Both the position numbers and the translations under genes were made by a program. Under the pieces are notes generated by a model. That model ran no database searches. It had not been told where the DNA came from and worked only from the letters and a program-made list of their open reading frames with translations. Below, piece by piece: positions 24,598-37,161 of a stretch of DNA of 64,000 nucleotides. Numbering within the stretch: the stretch's first letter is position 1; each line of letters starts with the position of its first letter. Source of the stretch: Schistocerca nitens (Eukaryota > Arthropoda > Insecta > Orthoptera > Acrididae); NCBI RefSeq assembly GCF_023898315.1, contig NC_064614.1, positions 383,779,348 through 383,843,347 of the forward strand, given 5' to 3'.

Positions 24598-25115
24598 TCC
24601 ATATCTACATCTAGGTGACTACATTGTGGTTCATGAGGTTCATTGGACCACTTCCACTCTAATTCTTTACTGTTTCACTGTCAAACAGTGTGTAGGGAAA
24701 CAAACAACTAAATATTTCTGATCGAGCTCTAATTTCTCCTACTTTATTACAACGATGATCATTTCTCCCTATGTAGGTGGCTGCCAACAAAGTCTTTCTC
24801 AGTTGCAGGGGAAAGTTGATGACAGAAGTTTATTGAAAAGATCTCACCACAACAAAAAATGCCTTCATTTTAATAATTGCCACTGGAAGTCCCGTGACAC
24901 TCTCTCCCCTATTTCACGGTAATACAAAATGAGCTGCCCTTCTTTTGAGCTTTTTCAGTGTCCTCCATCAATCTTATCTGGTATGGATCCCATACTGCAC
25001 AGCAATACTCTAGCAGAGGACCGACAAGTGTATTGTAGGCAGTGTTGTTAGTACCTGTTGCGTCTCATATGCATTCTGCCAAAAAACACATTCTTTGGTT
25101 TGCCCACCACAACAG
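24598..25115 (-). mobile_element. CR1/Jockey-group LINE 3' fragment, minus strand
   Basis: Minus-strand translation gives NTAYNTLVGPLLEYCCAVWD at about 25040-24980 and a conserved tail (VTGLPVAII) toward 24880. The 3' end at about 24615-24598 is CTAGATGTAGATATGGAGG. It stops at the RTE-type element beginning near 25120. It may be the 3' part of the element whose 5' part lies at 26.39-28.56 kb. Confidence 0.75.
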
Positions 25116-25120
25116 TGTCT

Positions 25121-26360
25121 ATGTTTCTAGCATTTGTAGACTTAGAGAAAGCTTTTGACAATGTTGACTGGAATACTCTCTTTCAAATTCTGAAGGTGGC
25201 AGGGGTAAAATACAGGGAGCGAAAGGCTATTTACAACTTGTACAGAAACCAGATGGCAGTTATAAGAGTCGAGGGACATGAAAGGGAAGCAGTGGTTGGG
25301 AAGGGAGTGAGACAGGGTTGTAGCCTCTCTCCGATGTTATTCAATCTGTATATTGAGCAAGCAGTGAAGGAAACAAAAGAAAAATTCGGAGTAGGTATTA
25401 AAATCCATGGAGAAGAAATAAAAACTTTGAGGTTTGCCGATGACATTGTAATTCTGTCAGAGACAGCAAAGGACTCGGAAGAGCAGTTGAACAGAATGGA
25501 TAGTGTCTTGAAAGGAGGATATAAGATGAACATCAACAAAAGTAAAACAAGGATAATGGAATGTAGTCGAATTAAGTCGGGTGATGCTGAGGGAATTAGA
25601 TTAGGAAATGAGACACTTAAAGTAGTAAAGGAGTTTTGCTGTTTGGGGAGCAAAATAACTGATGATGTTCAAAGTAGAGAGGATATAAAATGTAGACTGG
25701 CAATGGGAAGGAAAGCATTTCTGAAGAAGAGAAATTTGTCAACATGGAGTATAGATTTAAATGTCAGGAAGTCGTTTCTGAAAGTATTTGTATGGAGTGT
25801 AGCCATGTATGGAAGTGAAACATGGACGATAAATAGTTTGGACAAGAAGAGAATAGAAGCTTTTGAAATGTGGTGCTACAGAAGAATGCTGAAGATTAGA
25901 TGGGTAGATCACATAACTAATGAGGAGGTATTGAATAGGATTGGGGAGAAGAGAAATTTGTGGCCCAACTTGACTAGTAGAAGGGATCGGTTGGTAGGAC
26001 ATGTTCTGAGGCATCAAGGGATCACCAATTTAGTATTGGAGGGCGGCATGGAGGGTAAAAATTGTAGAGGGAGAAATGGTTCAAATGGCTCTGAGCACTA
26101 TGGGACTCAACTGCTGTGGTCATAAGTCCCCTAGAACTTAGAACTACTTAAACCTAACTAACCTAAGGACATCACACACATCTATGCCCGAGGCAGGATT
26201 CGAACCTGCGACCGTAGCAGTCGTGCGGTCGTAGAGGGAGACCAAGAGATGAATACACTAAGCAGATTCAGAATGATGTAGGTTGCAGTAGTTACTGGGA
26301 GATGAAGGAGCTTGCACAGGATAGAGTAGCATGGAGAGCTGCATCAAACCAGTCTCAGGA
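25121..26360 (+). pseudogene. RTE-type reverse transcriptase, partial
   Basis: Open from about 25121 to 26074, then interrupted by the SINE. Motifs: FVDLEKAFDNVDW at about 25133 (motif A), GVRQGCSLSPMLFNLYIEQ near 25305 (motif B), LRFADDIVILSE near 25428 (catalytic box), and SKTRIMECSRIKSGDAEG near 25540. A C-terminal domain ends with AMYGSETWTI near 25802 and RRDRLVGHVLRHQGI near 25980. The N-terminal endonuclease and RT fingers are absent because of 5' truncation. RTE-clade proteins reverse-transcribe element RNA at a nicked target. Confidence 0.88.
26075..26230 (-). mobile_element. tRNA-derived SINE (5'-truncated), 11-bp TSD
   Basis: GTAGAGGGAGA flanks the insertion at 26064-26074 and 26231-26241. 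On the minus strand the B box GGTTCGAATCC lies at 26206-26196, followed by the SINE body and the GAGCCATTTGAACCATT end. The 5' tRNA half with the A box is missing. This family also occurs at 46459-46660 and 58953-59094. It interrupts the RTE reading frame. Confidence 0.93.
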
Positions 26361-26389
26361 CTGAAGACCACAACAACAACAACAACAGG

Positions 26390-28560
26390 TATTTAGTTGA
26401 ATTGACACACTCTGGAGTTTTGTGATTTATCATGTGACCAAACTTTGATGAATTCTTTCTAGTACTCATGTGGATGACCTCAAATTTTTAATTATTAACA
26501 TTCAATTGCTACTTTTTGCACCATACAGGTGTCTTATCAAAATTAGTTTGCAAATTGGTTTGTTCTGACAATTTTACTAGACAGTAAATGACACTATCAT
26601 CTGCAAAAATCTTATGTTTGATCAGATAATCTCCTAAATCATTTTTGTAGATTAGAAACAAAAGAGGGCCAATAAAACTTCCTTGGGGAATGCCTGACAT
26701 TACTTCTGTTTACTCAATCTTTTTCCATCAATTACTATCAGCTGCGACCTCTCTGATAAAAAAAATGACGAATCCAGTTGCACAACTGAGAGGATAGCCC
26801 ATAGGCACACAATTCAATTAGAATCCTCTTGTGAGGAATGGTGTCAAAAGTCTTTTTGAAATCTAGAAATATGGAATAAGTTTGAGATCCCCTGTCAATA
26901 GCACTCATTACTTCATGAAAGTAAAGATCTAATTGTGTTTCTCAAGAATGATCTTTTCTAAATCAATGCTGATTGTGTGGCAACAACTCGTAATCTTTGA
27001 GGTAATTCATAATGTTCAAACACAGTACATGTTTCAAAATCCTACTGCAAATCAACTTCATTGGTATGGTTCTGTAGTTCATCAGATTACTCCAATTTCC
27101 TTTCTTGAGAAATGATGTGATGTGTATAACTTTCCAGTCTTGGGGTATGGGTCTTTTGTTGAATGAGCAGTTGTGTATGATGGCTAAGTGTGGAACTATT
27201 ATATCAGCGTACTTTGAAAGAATCTGCTTTATGTATAGTCTGGACTAGAGAACTTGCCTTGAATAAGTAATTTAAGCTGCTGTGCTACACTGAGGATACC
27301 TACTACTCAGTTACTCATGTTGGCAGCAGCTCTTGAGTCGAATTCTGGTATATATACTTCATCTTCTTTAGTGAAGTAATTTTAGAAAACCATAGTTAGT
27401 AACTCCATTTTAGTGGCACTCTCATCAATAACATTACCACTGCCATGTAGTGGACATATTGGTTGTGTCATGCCACCGGTGTACTTCACATACAACCAGA
27501 ATCTCTTTGGATTTTCTGCCAGATTGTGAGATAGAGTTTCACTGTGGAAACTATTAAGTGTACATAACAGTGAAGTTTGTGCTAAATTTTGAGCTTCTGT
27601 GAAACTTTGTCAATCTGGGGGATTTTGCATTCTTCTAAATTAGGCATGCTTTATTCGTTGCTTCTTCAACAGTGTTCTGATGTGTGTTGTGTACTACGGG
27701 GGATCAGTTACATCTTTCATTGATCTATTTCCTATAAATCTCTTTATTCCTGTCAATACTAGTTATTTGAATATAAACCATACCTGGTCAGTTTGGAAGG
27801 AATGGATGCACTCCTAGGATGGTATCAAGCAAATTTTTATCTACTTTTTAAAATAGCTATGTTTTACATTTGTTTTTGGTGGTTTTGGACGTTATGGTAT
27901 TCAGTCTCACTATAAGACTTTGTGGTGACTAATCCCTTTATCTGTCATAATGCTCACCATTTGCTTGGGATTATATGCTGTTGAGTATGTTTTCACAACT
28001 TTTACACTCTGAGTGGGCTCCTGAATTAACTATTCAAAATAATTTTTGGAGAAAGCACTTGGTATGATTTTGGACGATGTTTTACACCTACCACTAATTT
28101 TAAGTATGTATTTTGGTTAAACCTTTCAAGGTAAATTGAACTCACCATCAATTATGATAGTGTGAGTGGGATACCTATCTGAAAAGAGACTGAAGTCCTC
28201 TTTGAAGTGTTCAGCCAACTGTATCATCTGAGACAGCAGATCGGTAAAAGGAACCAGGTATTAATTTATTTCAGTTGTCAAGTATAACCTCTACCCATAG
28301 TAACTCAAAGGAACTATCTAATTCATTTTTGTCACAAGATAGGGTACTTCTATCAGTAACAAAGGCTACTTCTAAGAGTAACAAACATGCCACACCAACT
28401 GTATTTGATCAGTTCCTTTTGGACAGCATTAGGTTCTTTGTAAAAATTTCATCTGAACTAATCTCTGGCTTCAGCCAGCTTTCAGTGTCTATAAAAACTA
28501 GTGCTTCAGTGCTTTCTGTTAGTGCCTAGAGTTCCGATTCTTTCCCAACACAGCTACAAC
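26390..28560 (-). mobile_element. CR1-like LINE (endonuclease to RT), minus strand, degenerate
   Basis: Read right to left. The endonuclease begins near 28560 with VNCCSCVGKES and ALTESTEALVFIDTESWLKP (28530-28450), and has IIIDGEFNLP near 28165-28135. The RT has an NYRTIPM-like finger motif near 27085, FLDFKKTFDTIPHK near 26860, SGIPQGSFIGPLLFLIYKND near 26700-26640 and IFADDSVIY near 26610. The sequence ends against the RTE-type element tail near 26387. Multiple stops are present. The fragment at 24.60-25.12 kb on the same strand may be its missing 3' end. Confidence 0.8.
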
Positions 28561-28699
28561 AATTTACTACTGTAATACATATGGCTCCTAGATCTGCCCT
28601 TGTCCTTTGAGACTGAAACTATTTTTAATATTTCTTGAGACCCTGATGCTGATAACTGGGTGATAGCAACACAGCACAAACAAACTGAAGTCACCAAAT

Positions 28700-29357
28700 C
28701 CAGTTTTTTTCAAAAGACCTAGGTATAAAGTGATAATATTTTTGTAAATGGGGTTTCAGCCAAACTCTAACAAAACTGAATCGACTTGTTTTTATCAGAG
28801 TAATATCCTAGCCAACCAAGAACTGGACATATTTTTTGAGAAAAAACTGCCTGGGCCATAATGTATATCCACAGTACCTTGGGATTATACTTGATAGAAA
28901 ACAGTCATTTGAACAATGCCTAACAGATACTACAGCTAAATTGAAGTCAAGAAATAATATTCTTGAAAAATTGTGGGGTACAACATGGAGTTCTTCAGCT
29001 TCAACCTTATGATCATCCACTCTCAGCCTGGCCTATTCAGCAGTAAAATATAGCATCCCTGACTCAATAAACAGCAACATCGTGAAGCTGGTAGATGCAA
29101 CTAAATCAAACAGTGCGGATTATTACTGGCTCAATCAAGCCCACTCCAGTATTCTGGCTACCTGCCCTGAGTTTCATTCACCCACATACCCGAGAAGAAA
29201 GAATAATCTTTTGAGGGAATATAAGAAAATTTGCACCCAGCAGGGTGCAGTACTGCAGATGTGATAAATTATGTAAATAATATGTCTGTAAATTTGTAAA
29301 TTAAGTACATATTGTAGTTGTATTTCTGAAGTGATGTGTAACTGCCATAAATTAATA

Positions 29358-29399
<42 letters not shown>

Positions 29400-29400
29400 G
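28700..29400 (+). mobile_element. LINE 3' fragment with (AAT)n tail
   Basis: On + the translation contains YLGIILDRKQSFEQCLTDT at about 28870-28930, then KLKSRNNILEKL and a C-terminal part (SILATCPEFHSPTYPRRKNN, 29150-29205). These match the post-RT domain of non-LTR elements of the CR1/L2/Kiri group. The ORF ends at 29262 and a short 3' UTR leads into an (AAT)n run at about 29355-29400, which is probably the element's own tail. The clade assignment is uncertain. Confidence 0.65.
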
Positions 29401-29464
29401 TATTAACCTGTAGACTGTAGTAGCACTTCACATGGTGGACAGGGATAATTTCCATATGATTTTG

Positions 29465-32400
29465 TGTTTTTGATAAAGGGTCATAATACTTGACTTAAAA
29501 AGTTATGTCCACCAAATGACAAAGAATATGGTATGGAAAGTAATTCTTTGGTAACACTTCCAATAGTTCCACTTCCTTCACAGTTGTAAAAATCCATACC
29601 AAGTATCCTGGGCTGTATATCACTCACCATTGCTTGGTGTTGTAATGTTCTCAGTCTTTCTCCTGTGCACCCAAGATACATATGTCAGCCACCTACTTTG
29701 CTTCTTTGGTCCTGGTGGTTAGATGTTTCATATAATCATCCTGAGTATCACCTAGTTGAAATGGGCACAGTGTATCCATTGTAGTTTCAGCCTCGTGGCT
29801 ATGGAACAGAAAAAAAATAGCATGAAGCCTGTAATGTGTTGCTTTGCTGTGCAGTATGCAAATGTCTTTATGGGCAGTACTGTACCCTAATATCTCTGTT
29901 TGAAAACCATGTACATTAAGAGCATATCTCCCAATGTATTATTAAAGTGTTCTATAGGCCATTTGTCTGTGGATGGTAGGAAGTTCTCATCCTGTGAGTA
30001 ATGTTGCAATGTGAAATTACCTCTAATTCTAGCCTTGACTGAAAAACTTTTCCATGATCAGAGATCATCACACTGAGTGCTCCATGCTTCAAACTGATGT
30101 CTTCCACAAGGAACTTTGCATTTATGGAGTCAGGCAGTCAGCACTGCTTTGGTAATGGTATAGTAGGTCAAGTAGCCAAATACCATTTGTCAATTTCAGG
30201 AACCTCTGTAAGAGATTGATTTCAGTTCAGTGGAATGGGGCTGCTGCATGCGGAATTAGTACCAGATATCCTGGAAGTAAATGCAGCATGTGCTTCCATC
30301 AATGGCGTTCCTTGCACTGACTCAGGTAGTGTCCAACAGATTGTTAGAGTCCTGGGCAGTGATACCTGCATCTGGTTCTCTCTAGAGGCTTCACAAATCC
30401 CAGGTGACCAGACATTGGAGTGTTGTGGAAATACTTCCGAATAGTAGGCCATAGAAAGGCAGTCATCATCTTTGGCTTAGCACCGCTTTTGTGTACCACC
30501 ATGACTGTACTCCTGAAGCCTCAGTGCCCACTTTCTATTCGACCTGCCAAATCCTTCAGACTAGTCAGCCCGCGTAGATAATGATGGCCCATCACAGTGA
30601 TGATGGTTTGACAGATAAATAAGGCCAGTAGTCATTGATGGTCCAAACAGCTGCAAGGTCCTCTTTATCAGTCACAGAATAATTCATTGCAGACTTACAG
30701 AGTACTCTGCAAGAATGGATTATCACTTTTCAGCACCTTCCTGAATTTTCACTAGAACAGCACCTATCCTATAAACACTATTGTTGGTGTAAAGTTCTGT
30801 CTCCATGTACTCATCATACAATGATAGGGCTGGAGAAGATGTTAGTAATTCCATATGGACAAGAAAAGATCTTCCTTGTACCTCATTCCAGCAAAATTTG
30901 GAGTCTTTGCAGTATTCCTTGCAAGGGACCTGCCTTGGTACAGAAGTCTTTTATGAATCACTAGCAGTACAAGGATATTATGAAAAAAATGCTCACATCA
31001 TGAATGTGCTCAGGAGTTGGGAAATCTTTGATCACTCTTACTTTCTCTGGATCAGGATAGCCTCCATCACTATTTACTAGGTCCTCAAGATTTTTGTTTC
31101 TTATGCAGTGAAGAGGCTTTTTTTCAGATTCAGGTGGATGCCTGCAGTCTGAACAAATTTCAGCATAGTTGTCAAGGCACTTCGATGTTCTTCAAGTGTC
31201 TTTGAGAATTTGACAATACCCTCCAGATAATAGAGAGATATCATTCATATAAGATGTTGATCCAAGTTGTCCATCATATGTTTGAAGGTGGCTGGGATGT
31301 TACATGGTGCAGATAGTATAACTTAAAACTCATAGTGGCCATCAGGAGTTATAAAACCAGGCTTTCTGTCACCCTCATCAAACTCGGTTTGCCAGTCGCC
31401 TGTCCATATGTCCATGGTTGAAAAACATTTTGTTCCTTTTAAGCAGTCTTGGTTATCATCTGTTCTTGACAAGGGGTAGACATCTTCAGTGGTGATTTTG
31501 TTCTTGTGTTGCTAGTCAACATAGGAATGCCATGTACTACTCTTCTTCACAAGGACCACAGGAAAGTACCAAGGATTCTCTGAGTGTTCATCAGTGTCAT
31601 CTTGTATCTTCTCCATTTCCTCCTGGATTTGTTGTTCATCTGGGATCACTGGATATGAGCCCTGGCTTTTAGTGGTTTGGTATAGGCTGCTTGGTATGAC
31701 TTTTCTACTTTCCAGATTTGGAAGCATCCGAAAATTGATGCACCAACTATTTTCCTCGATCAGGCCAGATCCTGTTGGCAGTTAGATTGTAACTTCCATC
31801 CTTGCATTGGCTGTAGTGGTAATAGAGCATGATTCTTCATTGATGACACCTAGCTGCTCTTCCTGGATTGCTTCAGCTGTTCCTATTCACATACCTTTAG
31901 GGATGATTTATTAGAGTTAGTGATTTAATGTTCTTCTCGACCACCAACAATGTGTATTATAGTCGCTGGCATATGGCTTTCTTTTGTGAACCTGAGTAGC
32001 ATTTTGCAATTGACAAAAGATTCAATGTTTAGCAGAGCATTTCGACTGATGACTGGAACTCATCTTGTTGATGATGGCAGGATAACAACACCTCCAAGAG
32101 CAAACAACTGCCTAGGACATCTTTGTTATGTGTCATTGCTGGAATAGGCTTGACATCTGGAGTTCTGATCTTCCATAGTCAATGACTTCTTGTGAGGCTT
32201 GCAAGAAGTCCCATCTGAGAACAACATTATGACTACATTTTGGTAAAATGACAAATTTTATGGTCTGTGTTCTGTAACTGATCATTATCCTTTGCAATAA
32301 AAGTTATTGTTGGCTGGATGCATTTACCATTTGGGCCTGTAGCAAAATCACTTTTATATCATGGAAAACAGAATTCTTCAGCTGACGATGATAAGCATCT

Positions 32401-32540
32401 CACATTACAGAAAACTAGCACCCAGACAAATTGGTCATTGGTAATAGCATCAGGGAGATTTCCTGACATCTTGGTGACTGTTGTTCTAGGCAGTCTCATC
32501 TCCATGTATGGCGACTTCACTTAGTTTTCTAAAAGTCAAT
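29465..32540 (-). mobile_element. Ty3/gypsy LTR retrotransposon pol region, minus strand, decayed
   Basis: Reading right to left, the usual gypsy pol order is preserved. A protease end has the VVLRWDFLQASQ pattern (32230-32190). RT has NPWYFPVVLVKKSSTWHSYVD (31590-31515) and a catalytic box changed to YYLEGI from YLDDI (near 31225). RNase H has AMNYSVTDKEDLAAVWTI (30690-30640). Integrase has SVMISDHGK near 30065 and SYHPQTNG near 29985. The integrase C-terminal module includes DLVWIFTTVKEV and ends near 29470. Stops are frequent, and no flanking LTR pair was identified; the repeat at 32.82-33.15 kb lies at the position expected for a 5' LTR. Confidence 0.85.
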
Positions 32541-32819
32541 GGCTAGGTAAGTGGCTGGTACCACTGTACTGAACATTGAGATGCAAGTTTGTGTAGGGTA
32601 TGGTGACAGGCTTCATCTCACAGCTTGACAGAAGTTGTTTGCAGTTGTCTGGTGTGAACACTGCTTTGAAATCCATATGTCACCTGATATAAGTATATTA
32701 GGAATGATGTACTGCTTGTGTATTCTGGCTCCTGTCCAAGAAGGTGATAGCTTTTATGTTGCGTAACTGGATTCATGGTGATGTAGATGTTTTGAAGCAA
32801 CTGGAGTCTTCACCAAACA

Positions 32820-33150
32820 ACGTCACTTTGTAAGCACATTCAAGTCAATCCAGAAGCAGGGTTCTCAGAGAAATGCAATGTTTAGTGCTGAAAGGAAATT
32901 TGTTATGAACACCAATGTACAGCTAGATCAGAACTGACTTTCTGGACAGAGAATGCAGAGTGCTGGTATTTACACAAGTATAGATGTTTCCAGAATATAA
33001 AAACATTACAGACATAAGATGTCTCAAGGACCTTCAACAAATCATAAATACTAGTAACATTAAAGTCTGGGTTTGAATTAGTGAGCTACAACCTGATAGC
33101 TAGTGATGCTAACCATAACACCACACTATGCACCACAGCTTGCACTAATA
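32820..33150 (-). repeat. tRNA-like interspersed repeat, copy 2 (SINE or LTR fragment)
   Basis: On the minus strand GTTATGGTTAGCATCACTAG is followed about 35 bases later by AATTCAAACCC. The downstream TGTCCAGAAAGTCAGTTCTG matches the copy at 24.34-24.60 kb, which lacks about 70 bases found here (about 32990-33060). Position next to the gypsy element allows an LTR interpretation; the A/B-box-like spacing favours a tRNA-derived SINE. Confidence 0.5.
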
Positions 33151-34546
33151 TATTCACCGCTTTTAATTTTGGGTACATATGTACACTTTATCATTAGTAC
33201 TGCAGTTTATTTCTCCATATTTCTCTCTGATTTCTATAAATGATTTAATAAGCTTTACCTTTTAATTCATAGGTGTGCACTTTCTCTGACAGAAATCTGT
33301 GACACATATAGACAAAAGCATTGGAAGGAACTCAGAAAGATAAACATATATTTTCCTTCTTTTTCATTGCCTTGGTTGCATTTGCTAGGAGACATATCTC
33401 ACACTTTTTCTATGTTAATTAAGTACTATCATTGAGAAATTAACATTTATTATTTCAATAATGTGTTCATTGTTAAGTCTCATCATGAAAGAGAAACATC
33501 CAAAGGGAGATATAATTTAGAAACTGGGTTAATAACTAATGACCATTAAAGTATTTTCGCAAACTCAAGTTAAATTTAACAATGTAAAATTAACAAATGC
33601 CACTCTTAAAAATAAATAAATACCTGGTTATTTGATTACATGAGATAATTTCTGTTTATTTATTTATTTTTAAGCTTTATAACTATAAAATGGTGTTATA
33701 TATCGTGGCAGAATATTTGTATGAAGTGAGGCCAGTGCACAGTTGACCCAGATACTTGTGATGCAGCTAACAAAAGTATTCAGTTCTTGAACTAAAATAA
33801 TCAGACAATTTGTTGCTAAAAAGGCATTTTCGTTAATTTTCTTCTGAATTTATAAGGACTCTCAGCTTATTTCTATGTCACATGAGAGCATGTTGAAAAC
33901 CTTCACCCCAGAATTCAGAATTACTGAACACACTCAACTCCATAGAAAGAGTTAAAGTCATGATGAAAACAATTTTTTAATCTTCTGTTTCTTGTTATGT
34001 GTCAGACGGGAGCATGTTGGTGCTCTTTACACCAGAACAGAGTACCCCACACAGAACCCTAAATAAATAGATGAAATCATCTTTATTTGTTACAAATTAC
34101 ATGAATCCATATTATAATAAATCACAAGGATGTGGAATAAATCAGGTTTACAAGCACAGAGATGCAATAAATATAAGAAACATATGTACAATAACAAGAA
34201 TGTAGCAGTAATTGGAGAAAAAGATTAAAAGCTGAAGTAAAATTAATAAGATATGGTTCAAGTAACATCACATAATTACTAAATAAAAAAAAATTATGTG
34301 TGTGTTTTGTTGGGGCTGTCTATATTACATTTCCACAGAAAATGATTGTTATTTCCAGTGCTCTTTTTCTAAAAAAAGTTTGAGGGGTATTGTCACGCTT
34401 GAAGTTTTGCAGCGAGACTTGCTGAAGTTTTCGACATAGCTCATTATTTATCTAACTATGAAACTACACTGTAATTAACATTACCTAGCATTGTAACAGT
34501 TTACAAATTGACATTAGTTCATGGCCACTGTAATCTTCATGCCTTC
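33151..34546. other. Unassigned AT-rich stretch
   Basis: Short TTTA/AAAT runs occur near 33610-33670. No protein motif was recognised. Confidence 0.4.
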
Positions 34547-34861
34547 CTAGCTTAGTTTTGGTATTAGTAGCAATAAAACTAGAGTGTACACACCTGTAGG
34601 TTGAAACAACTGCAATAGAGGACCAACCAATTTAATGAACAACAGATTGCTATAGGTAGTCGGATTGAAGTGAGCTCTTGCAGGTGTGATAATGAGAGTC
34701 ATTTGTGAAAACTCACATTCACGTTTACTAGTAGATATGGGAACACATTTCACTGCTTTGAAAAGAGGAAGAAGGGATGCTGGCATTTTCTTCTCCATCA
34801 AATAGTCCCCAAATCCTCTAAATATCCATCTGTCTGGAAGATAAAGACAATGACACAACAT
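34547..34861 (-). pseudogene. hAT-type transposase C-terminal dimerisation domain fragment
   Basis: A minus-strand open frame of 104 codons contains VPISTSKRECEFSQMTLIIT followed by NLLFIKLVGPLLQLFQP. This is the pattern of the hAT C-terminal dimerisation region (S..ECE..FS.M..I....... NLLFIKL.GP) as found in hAT transposases and domesticated relatives of the KIAA1586 type. The upstream BED finger and catalytic region were not found within the adjoining kilobase. Most likely a transposon fragment; a short exon of a domesticated gene cannot be excluded from one window. Confidence 0.72.
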
Positions 34862-35073
34862 TGTTACACTTGTTTCATCATATGTTATTCCAAGAATCAG
34901 GATTTTTAGGGCACATCGATTAATCCATCACTACCACACATTCATAATTGTGAATTGCGGTTTATTTGTCTCATAACCTACGTAATCTAAATTGTCTGAT
35001 TCAGGTACAGGAGACACATCAAACTTTGGTAATATTTCACTGTAAACAAAGAACAGCTGATGTTAACAAACAG

Positions 35074-35074
35074 T

Positions 35075-35106
<32 letters not shown>

Positions 35107-35127
35107 GATAATAATAATAATAATAAT
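35074..35127. repeat. (AAT)n microsatellite
   Basis: AATAATAAT repeats, with one interruption (AAAGAT) near 35103. Confidence 0.95.
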
Positions 35128-35229
35128 GTTTTGTTAGAGATACATAAATTACCCCTTGCTCAAATTATCATTTCATCGTCTATGCATTCTTCTATTGAAT
35201 AGTAGCATTGCTCCCACAGAATCTGCTGT

Positions 35230-36040
35230 AGCCCAATTTTTAAAATTTCTGGCTTCATATTAAATTATACTGATGAGTTCGTGCATATAATTACAAGTGG
35301 TGTGTGGTTAGCAGAAAATTATTTTTATGTCTTGCATTATTTGTATAATTAAAAAGATTCTCCTCCAGCTTAAGTTTGTGTACACAATTAGTCCCAGGAA
35401 TTTGACCGGGTCAACTTCTTTCATAGGTTGATTTTTATGTTATGTTGTAAGTTCAACACATTTTGAATGTTTATTTTGAAATGTACCATGTGGGTTTTTG
35501 CAATGTTCAGTTTCAAGCCATTTAACTGGAACCAGTTTTCTAAGGTATTCACTGTGTTTACGATTGAGCTCAGAATTTTTTCTGCTTTGTCATCCTCAAT
35601 TAAAACAGAAGTATCATCTGCAAACAGAATTGATCAGGAATTTATATTTATGGGTACGTCATTTACGTAGAATAGGCACAGGATTGGTCCTAAAATGGAG
35701 CCTCGAGGCACACCTTGTGATACTGTACTCCATTTAGAATAATAATTCACTGCATCTGAAGTGAAAGTTACCCTTTATTTTCTGTTATGTAAGTATGACG
35801 TTAGCCAATTTAACCCTTTTTCATCTAATTTGTAGATAAGCAAGTCATGGTTCATGGAGTCAAATGCTTTTGTGAGATCACAGAAAATACCTGCAACTTT
35901 ACTCCTCTGATCCAATGATTTGCCTATTCTGAATCAGTAAAGTTATTCACTGCATCCAGAGTGTTTTTTCCTGATTTAAATCCAAATTGGTTACTTATAA
36001 TAATATCATTTTTTACAATAAAGTTTTTGATCTGGTTTGC
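35230..36040 (-). mobile_element. Daphne-like LINE, RT palm and downstream part, minus strand
   Basis: Minus-strand reading gives IKNFIVKNDIIISNQFGFKS (36030-35975), then KAFDSMNHDLLIYKLDEKGL near 35870-35810. A motif-B region VSQGVPRGSILGPI is near 35720, and the catalytic SILFADDTSVLIEDD lies at 35620-35590. The C-terminal part decays toward 35230. Frameshifts are common. The matching endonuclease part lies on the same strand at 37162-37850, on the far side of an oppositely oriented LINE. Confidence 0.78.
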
Positions 36041-36041
36041 A

Positions 36042-37160
36042 GTTATGTAAATGACCTAAACATAAGTCATGACAGCAGTAAAATACTTCAATTTGCTGAT
36101 GATATGAGTGTGCTAATTACAGGAAACTCAGAAGAAACTCTCGTAAAAATCATAAAAGAAACCACTGACAGGCTAACATGTTACTTTGATGACAATGACT
36201 TAATAATAAACACTGAAAAAACTGTAGCTATGAATGTACACACAGCACAAACAAAAAATCTGATATCACCCAATCTAGAGCTATATGGACAGACAATTAC
36301 CAAAACAGCCTGTACCAAATTTCTTGGACTTCATATACAAGACAACTTGAAATGGAAAGCACATATTGAGCAAATGAACAAAAAATTAAGTACTTCTTGT
36401 TTTGTGCTGCGTACATTGAAAAATTGTACCAGCTACAACACCCTTCAGTGGGTATATTATGCAGTTGTACACTCTCACCTCCGGTATGGGATTATGTTCT
36501 GAGGAAATTCTGGAGATGCCATCAAAAAATTCAAAATTTAAAAAAAATTGTAAGAATAATGGAAGGGGTAGATAATTGCAAATCATGTAGACCATTTTTG
36601 CAAAAAGGATGATCCTGCCACTTCCTTGCATATATATACTTGAAAATATAATGTATTTGAAGCAAAACTTACATACAAAAAGACCACTCATCACTCAAAA
36701 TCACACAATACACAGCTATGATACAAGACAAAAATTGGATGTACATGTTCAAAGCGCCAACACAAAGTTATTTCAAAACAGCCTTATCCACCCTAGTATC
36801 AAACTATACAATGCCTTACCAGATACCATTAAACATATACAAAACATTGGTCACTTCAAATCTAAACTGAAGTCATACTTGGTTGATTACTGCTTTTACA
36901 CAGTAAATGAATACCTACAAAACTAAATTTTTGTGTGTTTACCCAGTGTAGTCACATTCAGAAAAACATTTGTATTTTATCTCTCTGTATATAGCGTAAC
37001 AATTTATTTAAGTATTCATCATTAATTGATATATTAATGTGTGTTATTATGTACAAAGGTATATTATATGTAAAACTGTTAATATTAACAAAAAATACAA
37101 ATATCTCTTGCACGTTGTGCAGCTGTAGATGAAAATGGATCAATAAATCAAATAAATATC
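36042..37160 (+). mobile_element. Daphne-like LINE 3' part, plus strand
   Basis: A 5'-truncated LINE starting within RT: YVNDLNISHDSSKILQFADD near 36046-36105 with the catalytic FADDMSVLITG. An open frame runs to 36502 (stop after YGIMF). The C-terminal part resumes in another frame and ends at 36926 with VNEYLQN. The 3' UTR ends near 37160 with AAATGGATCAATAAATCAAATAAAT, an AAAT-type tail. It lies between two pieces of an opposite-strand LINE, presumably having inserted into it. Confidence 0.82.
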
Positions 37161-37161
37161 C

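Larger units (their letters stand above)
25120..26386 (+). mobile_element. RTE-type LINE, 5'-truncated, containing a SINE
   Basis: The element starts inside RT motif A and runs to its tail CAACAACAACAACAACAG at 26369-26386. It is interrupted at 26075-26230 by a SINE; the ORF continues after it as CCAAGAGATGAATACACTAAG, exactly as in the uninterrupted copies at 47.1 kb (minus) and 58.15 kb. Sequence identity with those copies is high by eye, so this family was active relatively recently. Flanking CR1-like sequence on both sides suggests it split an older LINE, but I could not find a TSD. Confidence 0.85.

Noticed and set aside
35966-36120. Twin-priming inversion of a single LINE
   Set aside because: Both opposite-strand parts contain their own FADD box with different sequence, so they are two elements.
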